Below are positions 8,857-15,765 of a stretch of DNA of 34,028 bases, one piece after another. Origin of the DNA: JBNKEI01 sp050288705 (GTDB taxonomy: Bacteria > Myxococcota > Myxococcia > Myxococcales > UBA5297); assembly GCA_050288705.1 (NCBI GenBank), contig JBNKEI010000017.1, positions 1-34,028 of the forward strand, read 5' to 3'. The position numbers and the translations under genes are program-made. The notes under the pieces were generated by a model. The model saw only the letters and a program-made list of their open reading frames with translations, did no database searches and was not told the DNA's origin. Within the stretch, counting starts at the first letter, position 1, and every line of letters starts with the position of its first letter.

Positions 8857-9032
8857 GGCTACTTGCTTACAATATTGCTACCTTCCCGGAACTCGCTTTT
8901 GCTTCGCTTTCACCATCAAAAACCATGGACCGCCTTCGACGCTAGTCTGCTTGGCGTACTAGGAATGATCACCACCCTTTCCGTAGGCGCCACAACCGCT
9001 GCTCGCGCGCTATCCAGCCATCGAGGGTGTCT

Positions 9033-9800
9033 TCATCTTGGCAAGCTGCGAACTGTTTTCGTGCTTCGTCGACTGGAATACCCCGCACTTAGAGAATCGC
9101 TTCTTGCTTCGCCTCTGCGTCCGATATTCGCTTTGAGTGGCCTTTCGATAGGCCCTCCTCGATCCCTCTGGCATGACCCGAATTCGGCCTCAAGGCGTGG
9201 TTGACGCGACTTAGTCGCAAATAAATTATCTCCAGGTATTATTGGTACAGACCTCGTTGTCTTGGACCCCGTAATGGACCCCGTCTCAAGACGTGGTTGA
9301 CGCAACTTAGTCGCAAATAAATTATTTCCAGGTATCATTGGTACAGACCTCGTTGTCTTGGACCCCGAAGTTGACCCCGAAGTTGACCCCGAAGTAGACG
9401 TAAAGGGATTTCTCGGATGGTGCTCAGGGAAAGAGACGCGAGCAGAAGATGTACGGCTCTGTAGAGCTATGCCTCTCGGACTACATACATATTCCTTGAC
9501 CCCCGCTTCTTTCATCCTATCCCTTAGTTGATTTTTTATCCTATCTACTTCTTCTTCGGCTTCCCTAGATTCCATGCCGCACGCAGCAACTCCGAATTCC
9601 CATTCTCTTTTCCCTGGTGCGCAGTCCGTTTCATCACAATAAACCAAGTCGATAAACTTCCCTCTACGAGCCTCAACACACAATTCCGATAAAGATACTC
9701 TTATATCCTGTTGTACTTTTGGTTTCTTGTTACTCTTGTATACGCTTGCGGCAAATGCAGGATAATTTTCGTGATTCAACCTATTGATTATGTACGTCAT
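9033..9800 (-). CDS. Orphan protein with in-frame 32-residue repeats
   Basis: 255 residues, not recognised. GGAGA lies 4-5 bases before the ATG. Residues 1-115 look like a folded domain (I-R-V-S-L-S-E-L-C, F-I-D-L-V-Y-C-D-E-T-D-C, E-W-E-F-G-V-A-A-C-G, then a charged helix E-A-E-E-E-V-D-R-I-K-N-Q-L-R-D-R-M). From ~130 the protein becomes repetitive: a short S-T-S-G run, then two copies of a unit beginning G-S-K-T-T-R-S-V-P and ending R-Q-P-R-L-E. The last ~45 residues are Arg/Ser-rich and low in complexity. No signal peptide or membrane segment. The first half may be the real domain; the tail may have grown by tandem duplication. Confidence 0.5.
   Translation of the reverse strand: MTYIINRLNHENYPAFAASVYKSNKKPKVQQDIRVSLSELCVEARRGKFIDLVYCDETDCAPGKREWEFGVAACGMESREAEEEVDRIKNQLRDRMKEAGVKEYVCSPRGIALQSRTSSARVSFPEHHPRNPFTSTSGSTSGSTSGSKTTRSVPMIPGNNLFATKLRQPRLETGSITGSKTTRSVPIIPGDNLFATKSRQPRLEAEFGSCQRDRGGPIERPLKANIGRRGEARSDSLSAGYSSRRSTKTVRSLPR
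9189..9366. repeat. Two 82-bp near-identical direct repeats, period 96 bp
   Basis: Copies at 9189-9270 and 9285-9366 differ at about four positions. The 96-bp period equals 32 codons, so the repeat is in frame in the minus-strand gene and produces its repeated C-terminal unit. Confidence 0.85.
9367..9395. repeat. 12-bp tandem repeat (about 2.5 copies)
   Basis: The unit GAAGTTGACCCC is repeated directly after the second 82-bp copy and encodes the S-T-S-G run of the minus-strand protein. It is a multiple of three, so copy-number change would keep the frame. Confidence 0.85.
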
Positions 9801-10126
9801 AGTTCTCCCAAGCTTGTTTTTTGATTTTAACGGCTATCCATGGAACACAATGGTGACCATGTCAAGTCCTGCAAAACAACGATCCAACTATGTAGGGATT
9901 TACAGATTACCCAGGCACATTGCAAGGAATATCGAAGCCATGAAGGTGACCCTGAACCGCTTAGTGGACAGCTTATTTAGGTACAACGATATCTCATATG
10001 ATCTGATTAGTCAGCAACTAATTCATTGCCGCTTTTAACTATAGAAACCTCAATATAATCAAATACCTTGGCTCTGATTAGTCCCATAGCTCACCAAGTG
10101 TTAGTCTATTCATATTCATGCAAGCA
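9801..10126. other. Upstream region of the repeat gene; one doubtful small frame
   Basis: No convincing gene. A plus-strand frame from an ATG at 9850 to 10038 (62 residues) has a C-terminal helix pattern (I-E-A-M-K-V-T-L-N-R-L-V, then S-Y-D-L-I-S-Q-Q-L) faintly like Spo0E-type small proteins, but nothing in the context supports this and no good ribosome site precedes it. Confidence 0.25.
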
Positions 10127-10250
10127 TTAAGTAGTCGGCCAGTAGCGACGATTGAACCGACACGCAAACTCCGACAAATAGGCTTGGCGATATCGTGGCC
10201 CTACTCCGTGGCAGATCGATTCGAAAGGCCCTCTTTGGCAACGAGAGGCC
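10127..10250 (-). pseudogene. IS1595-like transposase C-terminal relic
   Basis: On the minus strand this reads C-H-G-V-G-P-R-Y-R-Q-A-Y-L-S-E-F-A-C-R-F-N-R-R-Y-W and then stops. The pattern H-G-V-S-x-K-H-L-Q-x-Y-L-x-E-F-x-F-R-F-N-R-R is the conserved end of IS1595/ISXO2-type transposases. Upstream sequence in the same strand is no longer recognisable and I see no catalytic DDE residues or terminal repeats, so only the 3' end remains. Confidence 0.55.
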
Positions 10251-10471
10251 GTAAAAGCAGAAGTTACAAATATGGACCGCTGCCACGCGGTGAACCCCAG
10301 ATTGCGAGAACGACAATCCGGCACTGGTCTTCATCAATCTCAAAATAGACATGCTTCCTAGTTTTTGGCATAAACACACGCCGTACCTACCTGCCACCAC
10401 GAGTCACATATTTTGAGCCAGTAGTTGGGGCGCTAGAGCTCAGCCCTCCAAAGATGGTAACGGAGAATAGC

Positions 10472-11125
10472 ATGATTTCAGGTAAGTTTAGTACAAGGAA
10501 CCGCCAAAACAAGGCGCTCGATCAACCCTCGGCTGCTTCAAAATCCTCAAGTTCGGTTTTGGCGAAAGGGAAGGCGCCAATTAAAGATCTACGCGCACCA
10601 AAAAAAACATTTGCTGCGCATGGTTTGTATAAGGAGCAAGGCAATGCATCTGCATTTGATGGATATTCATCAAGTTCGTCAAGAGATACCCAGAAAGGCC
10701 CACAGTATAAATCTGGGTGTCCGCAACCTTGGAACGCGTCAGGTGTTCAATGTGCGGATGGTGGCTACGAACCTAAAGGCCGCGTTTTTAATGCTATAGC
10801 TAAAGTTGCAGATAGCGACCGCGATCTTGTGCGTGAAACTGCAATTAAACGTGGTTGGGACCCAAACAAAGTATGGCATTTTAAGCCTGCCAGCGAAGCG
10901 CTAAGTGACCTTGGCCTAGATGTAGTCTACCACAGCTCGCAGCCTGATAGTTGGAGTAAGTTTCCGGACAAAGCAATAGTAGGGGTAAAAGAGGACGGGC
11001 AGACCCGTGCAGTACTTTTGCTTGAAGATTACGTATACGAAGGTAATTGTTTAGAGCCTCGTCATCGTAATTCGTACGCGATTTCGGATGCAAGCTCATA
11101 TATCGAGATTAAGTCAAAAAGATAG
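10472..11125 (+). CDS. Orphan protein with Ser/Lys-rich leader, effector-like
   Basis: 217 residues from the ATG at 10472, chosen because GGAG lies 6 bases upstream; an ATG at 10454 would add six residues. Residues 1-75 are low complexity and rich in Ser, Lys, Gln and Ala with no hydrophobic stretch, so there is no Sec signal. Residues ~85-215 look like a folded domain: C-P-Q-P-W, then R-V-F-N-A-I-A-K-V-A-D, G-W-D-P-N-K-V-W-H-F, G-L-D-V-V-Y-H-S-S and a strand K-A-I-V-G-V. I do not recognise the domain. A disordered polar leader ahead of a compact domain is typical of proteins exported by type III or type IV machines, but no such machine is visible here. It could also be a toxin fragment. Function unknown. 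Confidence 0.6.
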   Translation: MISGKFSTRNRQNKALDQPSAASKSSSSVLAKGKAPIKDLRAPKKTFAAHGLYKEQGNASAFDGYSSSSSRDTQKGPQYKSGCPQPWNASGVQCADGGYEPKGRVFNAIAKVADSDRDLVRETAIKRGWDPNKVWHFKPASEALSDLGLDVVYHSSQPDSWSKFPDKAIVGVKEDGQTRAVLLLEDYVYEGNCLEPRHRNSYAISDASSYIEIKSKR

Positions 11126-11168
11126 ATACCATAAAGGCAGACAGACGTGCTTAAGTCGTGAGGCAATT

Positions 11169-11257
11169 GCAAAACCCCAGTTTTTCCGCTTTGGGCGAGC
11201 AAAGCTCGCCGTCGCTCTACTCGGGGCTCTCGCCCCAAACCTGCCGGCGGGTTTTGC
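11169..11257. repeat. Imperfect 89-bp palindrome between convergent genes
   Basis: Outer arms GCAAAACCC (11169-11177) and GGGTTTTGC (11249-11257) are exact inverted copies. Inner arms TTTGGGCGAG and CTCGCCCCAAA match with one extra base. It lies between two converging genes and could fold into a branched hairpin that ends transcription both ways, or be a REP/MITE-like element. Confidence 0.6.
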
Positions 11258-11301
11258 ATTTGGCTACTATGAGTATACCATCTCATACCAGCAAAGTTTT
11301 T

Positions 11302-12855
11302 TTAAGGTGTAGACACCCAGCGAGAAATTTCTCTTTTTTGTTGGTTAAATCCAACCCCTACTCCATGAACGCGTTTGCCGCTTTTTTTGTATTTATCCAT
11401 ATAACCCATTTGCAAGATTTGCTGCAGTGCTTTGTCTGCATTGCCGTCTAGTTTGAATTCAAACACCCAGACATCCTCCGAAAGAACGATTGCGGCATCG
11501 ATACGCCCACGGCTTGTCTTTACTTCGCATTGGATTTGAAAGCCCAAAAGCTTGTGAATTAAGAAAAAAATACTTTGGAAATATTGCTCCTCACGCCGGG
11601 TTAGATCATAAGGCAAGTCTAAAAAAAATGATTGTAATGTATTAAAGTATTCTTCGAGATTACCAGTTTTAAGAATAGTCACTAGCTGCTCGGCAAGGGG
11701 CGGCGCGAGTTCTTTGGTAATGGCAGTGAATGTTCCGGCAAGATGATCTGCAAATGCCCTTTGTACTTCCCGATTAGGATAGGATAGCGTGTAAAATCCT
11801 GAGTAAGGTTCATAATTTTTTATGGTTAGATAACCGGTCTGGAAAAGCAATGGCTCAACTGCTAACGTCTCAATTTCATAAGAACTAAGAGCTGTTTCTT
11901 GCAATCGCAAGGCTTCCAGGCTCGCAATGTTATAGGAACGCTGACGAAGTAATTCTAGTAAAAATGTTGGTGTTCCTGACTCAAACCAATAATCCATAAA
12001 TTTTTTATTTTCAAAAAGAAGCAAACTGGAAAACGGGTTGTAGACCGATATTTCGCGTGAAGTAAAACGGAAACCATTATACCAATCGCGAATAGCATCG
12101 AGCATTAACGGGCGATCAAGTCCAAGAGAAGACGCCAGTATATCAATGTAGTCGGAAAAATGTAGCTCCAGCTCCTCTTGAGTGTATCCGAGCATATCTG
12201 CAAAAGAATCAATTAGAGTTAAATCTCGTAAATTATTGAGGCCAGAAAAGACGCCCGTTTTCGAAAAACGACTCACTCCAGTGATGAATACAAAACGCAA
12301 ATGCTCATCAGCGCTTTTGAGAATGCCATAAAACGCTTTCAAAAATTCTCGCATTTCCGCGGCAATAGCCACATTACCTAAGTGGTCGAGAATAGGTTTG
12401 TCGTATTCATCAATTAGGACCACTACTTTCCCATGAGTCTTATCGAGCATCGTGAGTAGATAATCGAAAAGCTCAGTACACGTACCTTCAGGAAGTCTCA
12501 AGTTCCATTGCAAAGCCATAAAACGAAGCGAACGAACGAGAATTTCATTGAGAGCTTGCGCATCTTTTGGTTGGTGTTTGCTGAGGTCAAATCGCAGCAC
12601 AGGATAAGGTTTCCAGTCGTAGTCTTGGCTACCAATAGTAAGATCGGTAAATAGCTCACGTTTTCCAGAGAAGATCGCATCGAGAGTGCTTACTGTAAGA
12701 GATTTACCAAATCGCCTTGGGCGGGAAAGAAAATATGCACCCTTGGTTTTTTTTATTAGTTCGAATAGATGATGGGTCTTATCAACATAAAGAAATCCCC
12801 CCATGATGAGATCGTCAAAAGATTGAATCCCGATTGGAAGTGGTTTGAGATTCAT
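11302..12855 (-). CDS. AAA-ATPase-like / PD-(D/E)XK nuclease-like protein
   Basis: 517 residues. It has the typical start of the AAA-ATPase_like family (PF09820): L-P-I-G-I-Q-S-F-D, then Y-V-D-K-T, the Walker A variant R-P-R-R-F-G-K-S at ~46-53, Walker B with V-V-V-L-I-D-E-Y-D-K-P near 145, and F-I-T-G-V-S-R-F near 190. The C terminus has the PDDEXK_9-type nuclease fold (PF08011): G-R-I-D-A-A-I-V-L followed by V-F-E-F-K-L-D (~455-475), which gives the D...E-x-K catalytic set. The family is widespread, usually in many copies per genome in Bacteroidota, Clostridia and host-associated bacteria, and its function is unproven; roles in mobile-element or phage responses have been suggested. The length is standard and the gene appears intact. 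It stands alone, converging on the orphan gene ending at 11125. Confidence 0.9.
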   Translation of the reverse strand: MNLKPLPIGIQSFDDLIMGGFLYVDKTHHLFELIKKTKGAYFLSRPRRFGKSLTVSTLDAIFSGKRELFTDLTIGSQDYDWKPYPVLRFDLSKHQPKDAQALNEILVRSLRFMALQWNLRLPEGTCTELFDYLLTMLDKTHGKVVVLIDEYDKPILDHLGNVAIAAEMREFLKAFYGILKSADEHLRFVFITGVSRFSKTGVFSGLNNLRDLTLIDSFADMLGYTQEELELHFSDYIDILASSLGLDRPLMLDAIRDWYNGFRFTSREISVYNPFSSLLLFENKKFMDYWFESGTPTFLLELLRQRSYNIASLEALRLQETALSSYEIETLAVEPLLFQTGYLTIKNYEPYSGFYTLSYPNREVQRAFADHLAGTFTAITKELAPPLAEQLVTILKTGNLEEYFNTLQSFFLDLPYDLTRREEQYFQSIFFLIHKLLGFQIQCEVKTSRGRIDAAIVLSEDVWVFEFKLDGNADKALQQILQMGYMDKYKKSGKRVHGVGVGFNQQKREISRWVSTP

Positions 12856-13109
12856 CTCCGAAAGGTATCATTTTTCGAGCATCGCTGCTCGGTTAAAGCA
12901 TATGAGCGTGCTTGCCTTAATGAAAGCCACGCCGGCACCCGAACCAAGTCACCAAAGTAGCCAGCAGTACTCCATGTTCGGCGGAATTTTCTGTCTGCTT
13001 TCGCTTAACACGCAACTCCTTTAACTGTATCGCGAAAATATCAACGCGCTTATTCGCACGCAGTTTGGCTATTAGCAAAGCTGGGCAAAAAAACCAATGG
13101 AGACCTATT

Positions 13110-14288
13110 ATGAAGAACGTTGGTATGGACTCTCTTCTATTCAGAATGTCATCTTGCTTGCACAGTACTCTTTTTCCTAATTGGAGTCAGAATGCGATCG
13201 ATGCTGCGGCGACGAAGATGACTAGTGCGCTTACTAATCTCACCTTAAAAGACTCTTTTGTTGATGGTTCCAATGTTTCGAGATCGCAGGCCGTTTCCAC
13301 TCCGACTTATTCTTCGCCAAATTTTGGGCAGACTTTGGCAGGCGCGGCAGCAAATTTGGGCATTGATTTTGGGGCGGCTGTTAATTCTAGGTCCCTTATG
13401 TCCAATCCAAAGTACGCTGAGACTCTCGCTGGGCAATTCAACTCAGTCACCGCCGAAAACGAAATGAAGTGGGGCACTATTCAACCTTCGCGAGGTAACT
13501 ATAATTTTGGGCCTGCCGACGAAATCGTCGATTTCGCCACCAAAAACGGGATGAATGTAAGGGGACACACGTTAGTTTGGCATGAACAGCTTGCGGGTTG
13601 GGCACAGAATCTTAAAGGCGAAGAACTCGGCTCGGTCATGGAGGATCACATTACCAAGACCGCCGGTCACTTCAAAGGAAAGGTGAAGGCCTGGGATGTT
13701 GTAAATGAGGCGGTGGATGTCAGCGGTAACGGCGAAAATGGATATCGCAAATCGCCTTTTTACAATGAGCTTGGTAAGGACTACATTAAACGCGCTTTCA
13801 AGGCCGCGCGCGCTGCCGACCCCGATGCGGAGTTGGCTATTAACGACTTCAATGTCGAGGGCATGAATGCCAAATCGGACAAACTCTACGAAATCGTGAA
13901 GGATCTCAAAGCAGAGGGGCTGGTCGATGCCGTCGGCATACAAGCCCATCTTTCCGGGGATGGCAATCCCTCGCCGGATGAGGTTCGACGCAACCTTCAA
14001 CGTTTCGCCGATCTCGGAGTCAAAATTCATATAACGGAATTAGACATAGGCCAAAAAGGGGGCCCGGAACAGCAGAAGCAGCAATATCATGACTACATAA
14101 AGGCGTTTACATCAAACCCGGCAGTCACCTCGATCACGACTTGGGGTGTAGACGATTCTACTTCATGGAGATCAAAAGATTCGCCATTGCTGTTCGATGG
14201 TAATTTCAAACCCAAACCAGCCTACGACGGGGTTATGGATGCCCTTACGTCGCAAAAGGCTGTCAAGTTTCAGAAAGTATACGTCTAA
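13110..14288 (+). CDS. GH10 endo-beta-1,4-xylanase without recognisable signal peptide
   Basis: 392 residues from the ATG at 13110, which has TGGAGA 6 bases upstream; a longer start at 13065 is possible. Family GH10 retaining xylanases hydrolyse xylan backbones. Motifs: T-A-E-N-E-M-K-W, R-G-H-T-L-V-W-H, the acid/base Glu in W-D-V-V-N-E200, G-I-Q-A-H-L, the nucleophile in I-T-E310-L-D-I, and W-G-V-D-D-S-T-S-W near the end. All active-site segments are present, so the catalytic domain (~80-380) looks functional. The first ~80 residues are polar and Ser/Thr/Asn-rich with no hydrophobic helix or lipobox, so the usual Sec export is not apparent. No carbohydrate-binding module is seen. It stands alone, converging on hypC. 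Export by a non-Sec route or an intracellular role on imported oligosaccharides are both possible. Confidence 0.93.
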   Translation: MKNVGMDSLLFRMSSCLHSTLFPNWSQNAIDAAATKMTSALTNLTLKDSFVDGSNVSRSQAVSTPTYSSPNFGQTLAGAAANLGIDFGAAVNSRSLMSNPKYAETLAGQFNSVTAENEMKWGTIQPSRGNYNFGPADEIVDFATKNGMNVRGHTLVWHEQLAGWAQNLKGEELGSVMEDHITKTAGHFKGKVKAWDVVNEAVDVSGNGENGYRKSPFYNELGKDYIKRAFKAARAADPDAELAINDFNVEGMNAKSDKLYEIVKDLKAEGLVDAVGIQAHLSGDGNPSPDEVRRNLQRFADLGVKIHITELDIGQKGGPEQQKQQYHDYIKAFTSNPAVTSITTWGVDDSTSWRSKDSPLLFDGNFKPKPAYDGVMDALTSQKAVKFQKVYV

Positions 14289-14319
14289 CGGGAATCAGGG
14301 GGAACCGGCGCCGGACATG

Positions 14320-14338
14320 TAGAACTCGATTGCCCTGC
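14320..14338. repeat. 19-bp direct repeat, copy 1
   Basis: TAGAACTCGATTGCCCTGC occurs here between the xylanase and hypC stops and again, identical, at 15384-15402 inside the 3' end of hypA. A perfect 19-mer pair is not expected by chance in 34 kb. Confidence 0.8.
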
Positions 14339-14353
14339 AAGGAACGCCCTTTG

Positions 14354-14566
14354 CTATTCCCCTATCTGCGAAAGCAAGGCAAGAGTTTCTTGTGCCGCTT
14401 CTACATCTAACGACTGAATAGCATAGCCGGCGTGGACCACCACGTAGTCTCCAACCCGCACCCCCGGCACCAAGTCTAACCGGATAGCACGGGAAACCCC
14501 GTTAATCTCCGCCCGGCCTTGTTGGCCTGCTACCTCTGTCAAACACATGGGAATGCCTAGGCACAC
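14354..14566 (-). CDS. hypC: Hydrogenase maturation chaperone HypC
   Basis: 70 residues, the normal size. HypC binds HypD and the large hydrogenase subunit precursor and helps place Fe(CN)2CO in the [NiFe] site. The essential N-terminal M-C-L-G-I-P (Cys2) is present, followed by the OB-fold core with G-D-Y-V-V-V-H-A-G-Y-A-I. It lies 7 bases downstream of hypB on the minus strand and is the last gene of the SAM-hydrolase/hypA/hypB/hypC group. The start is fixed by the M-C-L-G motif. Confidence 0.93.
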   Translation of the reverse strand: MCLGIPMCLTEVAGQQGRAEINGVSRAIRLDLVPGVRVGDYVVVHAGYAIQSLDVEAAQETLALLSQIGE

Positions 14567-14573
14567 GATCTAT

Positions 14574-15251
14574 TTACTCCTTGTAATTTGCCGAAGATTC
14601 CAGCCGACTCATCCGTTGTTCTAACCATTGAAACCACTTTTCCAATCCTTCTCCGGTGCGGGCAGATACTTTCAAAATGTCCAAGTCAGCGTTTAGGGTG
14701 CGAATGTCCTTCACCGCCGCCTCGATATCAAAATCGGTGTACGGCAACAGGTCTACTTTATTAATCAGAATCGCCCGGGATTCGCGAAACATGAGCGGGT
14801 ATTTACCGGGTTTGTCGTGACCTTCGCTGCAAGCAAAAATCATTACCCGGTCGGTCTCGCCCAAATCGAATTCCGCAGGACACACCATGTTGCCTACATT
14901 TTCAATGATCAACAAATCGAGAGCCGAGTAGTCTAATGAGCTTACCGCTTGGGCAATTTGATGGGCTTCCATATGGCAAGCCCCTCCGGTATTTATTTGC
15001 ACTACCGGCACACCGTGTTTTTCTAAGCGATCGGCATCGCGACGGGTTTCCAAATCTCCAGCGATTATTGCCAGTCGCACTCGCGACTTCATGGTTTGGA
15101 TGGTGCGCTCTAGAAGAGTGGTCTTTCCTGCTCCCGGCCCACTCATCAGATTGAGCACATACAACCCGGCTTGCGCAAACTGCTGACGATTCTTCTGGGC
15201 GTTAAGCGCATTATCTCCGAGAACGGCTTGCTCTACCAATACCTCAGTCAA
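14574..15251 (-). CDS. hypB: Hydrogenase/urease nickel-insertion GTPase HypB
   Basis: 225 residues. HypB is a SIMIBI GTPase that works with HypA to deliver nickel. P-loop G-P-G-A-G-K-T-T (~38-45), the metal-site Cys-His in G-G-A-C-H-M-E-A-H (~88-96), I-E-N-V-G-N-M-V-C-P-A-E-F-D and the base-specificity motif N-K-V-D-L are all present. The N-terminal C-x-x-C-G-C nickel motif and any His-rich stretch are absent, so this is the short form. It starts at a TTG (15249-15251), backed by GGGGG seven bases upstream; no ATG gives the expected N terminus. The 91-base gap to hypA is filled by a C/G-rich repeat that also reaches close to the ribosome site. Cotranscribed with hypA and hypC. HypD, HypE and HypF are not in the window. 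Confidence 0.92.
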   Translation of the reverse strand: MTEVLVEQAVLGDNALNAQKNRQQFAQAGLYVLNLMSGPGAGKTTLLERTIQTMKSRVRLAIIAGDLETRRDADRLEKHGVPVVQINTGGACHMEAHQIAQAVSSLDYSALDLLIIENVGNMVCPAEFDLGETDRVMIFACSEGHDKPGKYPLMFRESRAILINKVDLLPYTDFDIEAAVKDIRTLNADLDILKVSARTGEGLEKWFQWLEQRMSRLESSANYKE

Positions 15252-15271
15252 GTTTAAACCCCCTGTTTCTC

Positions 15272-15365
15272 AATCCCCCTAACCCCCTTTGTCAAAGGGG
15301 GAATCTTCGACTTCTCTTGCGGTAAATAAGTTCCCCCCTTTTTTAAAGGGGGTCGGGGGGCTTTG
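15272..15365. repeat. Pair of inverted C/G-rich repeat units between hypB and hypA
   Basis: Unit 1 (about 15272-15302) and unit 2 (about 15331-15362) are inverted copies of each other, and each contains its own CCCCCTTT...AAAGGGGG palindrome. Such elements are dispersed repeats in many genomes. Unit 2 encodes the last six codons and stop of hypA. Confidence 0.8.
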
Positions 15366-15756
15366 TTCGTTTGTCCGCAAATTTAGAACTCGATTGCCCT
15401 GCTGCAGAGGTTATCTCTTCTTGTACATCAATGCTCTTAATCTGCAATTCCCGCCCCTGCAGTAATTCTAATCCAATTGCTTGGCAAACCGGGCAAGGAG
15501 CAAGCAACTCGCCTTCATGCTCACTGCCGCATTGACGACATCGAAGCCGCAAAGGTACATGTTCGATATCAATTTCGCACCCCTGGGCAAGGGTATGGCG
15601 AGCGGCAATTTCCATAGCAAACCGAAAGGTATCGGGCTCTACGCAACTTGCTTTTCCGATTAATACACGCACTTTGGTGATTCTTCCCCCGCCATTTTTT
15701 TCCGCGGTGGCAAGGGCAATTTGCAAAGCCCTCTCCGCAAGTGCAACCTCGTGCAT
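15343..15756 (-). CDS. hypA: Hydrogenase nickel metallochaperone HypA with C-terminal extension
   Basis: 137 residues; the family is usually 113-118. HypA binds nickel through the N-terminal Met-His-Glu, which is present, and carries a structural zinc site of two C-x-x-C pairs, here C-R-Q-C and C-P-V-C. The core therefore is complete. The extra ~20 residues after V-Q-E-E-I come partly from repeat DNA: the stretch A-G-Q-S-S-S-K-F is encoded by the 19-bp direct repeat and the final K-P-P-D-P-L by the C/G-rich repeat unit, so the original stop was probably lost or replaced when a repeat inserted. It starts nine bases after the SAM-hydrolase stop and belongs to the same operon. Confidence 0.93.
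   Translation of the reverse strand: MHEVALAERALQIALATAEKNGGGRITKVRVLIGKASCVEPDTFRFAMEIAARHTLAQGCEIDIEHVPLRLRCRQCGSEHEGELLAPCPVCQAIGLELLQGRELQIKSIDVQEEITSAAGQSSSKFADKRTKPPDPL
15384..15402. repeat. 19-bp direct repeat, copy 2 (inside hypA 3' end)
   Basis: Identical to 14320-14338. The two copies enclose hypC, hypB and the C/G-rich repeats. Confidence 0.8.
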
Positions 15757-15765
15757 ATTCCTGCC

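Noticed and set aside
8863..9204. Plus-strand frame of 113 residues opposite the repeat gene
   Set aside because: It overlaps the minus-strand gene that has a better ribosome site, and its sequence shows no domain-like pattern.
9189..9395. Possible CRISPR array
   Set aside because: Only two long copies with a 14-base spacer, in frame inside a gene; spacing and unit length do not fit a CRISPR array.
14300..14318. CCGGCGCCGG palindrome as terminator for the xylanase
   Set aside because: No T run on either side, so intrinsic termination is not supported.
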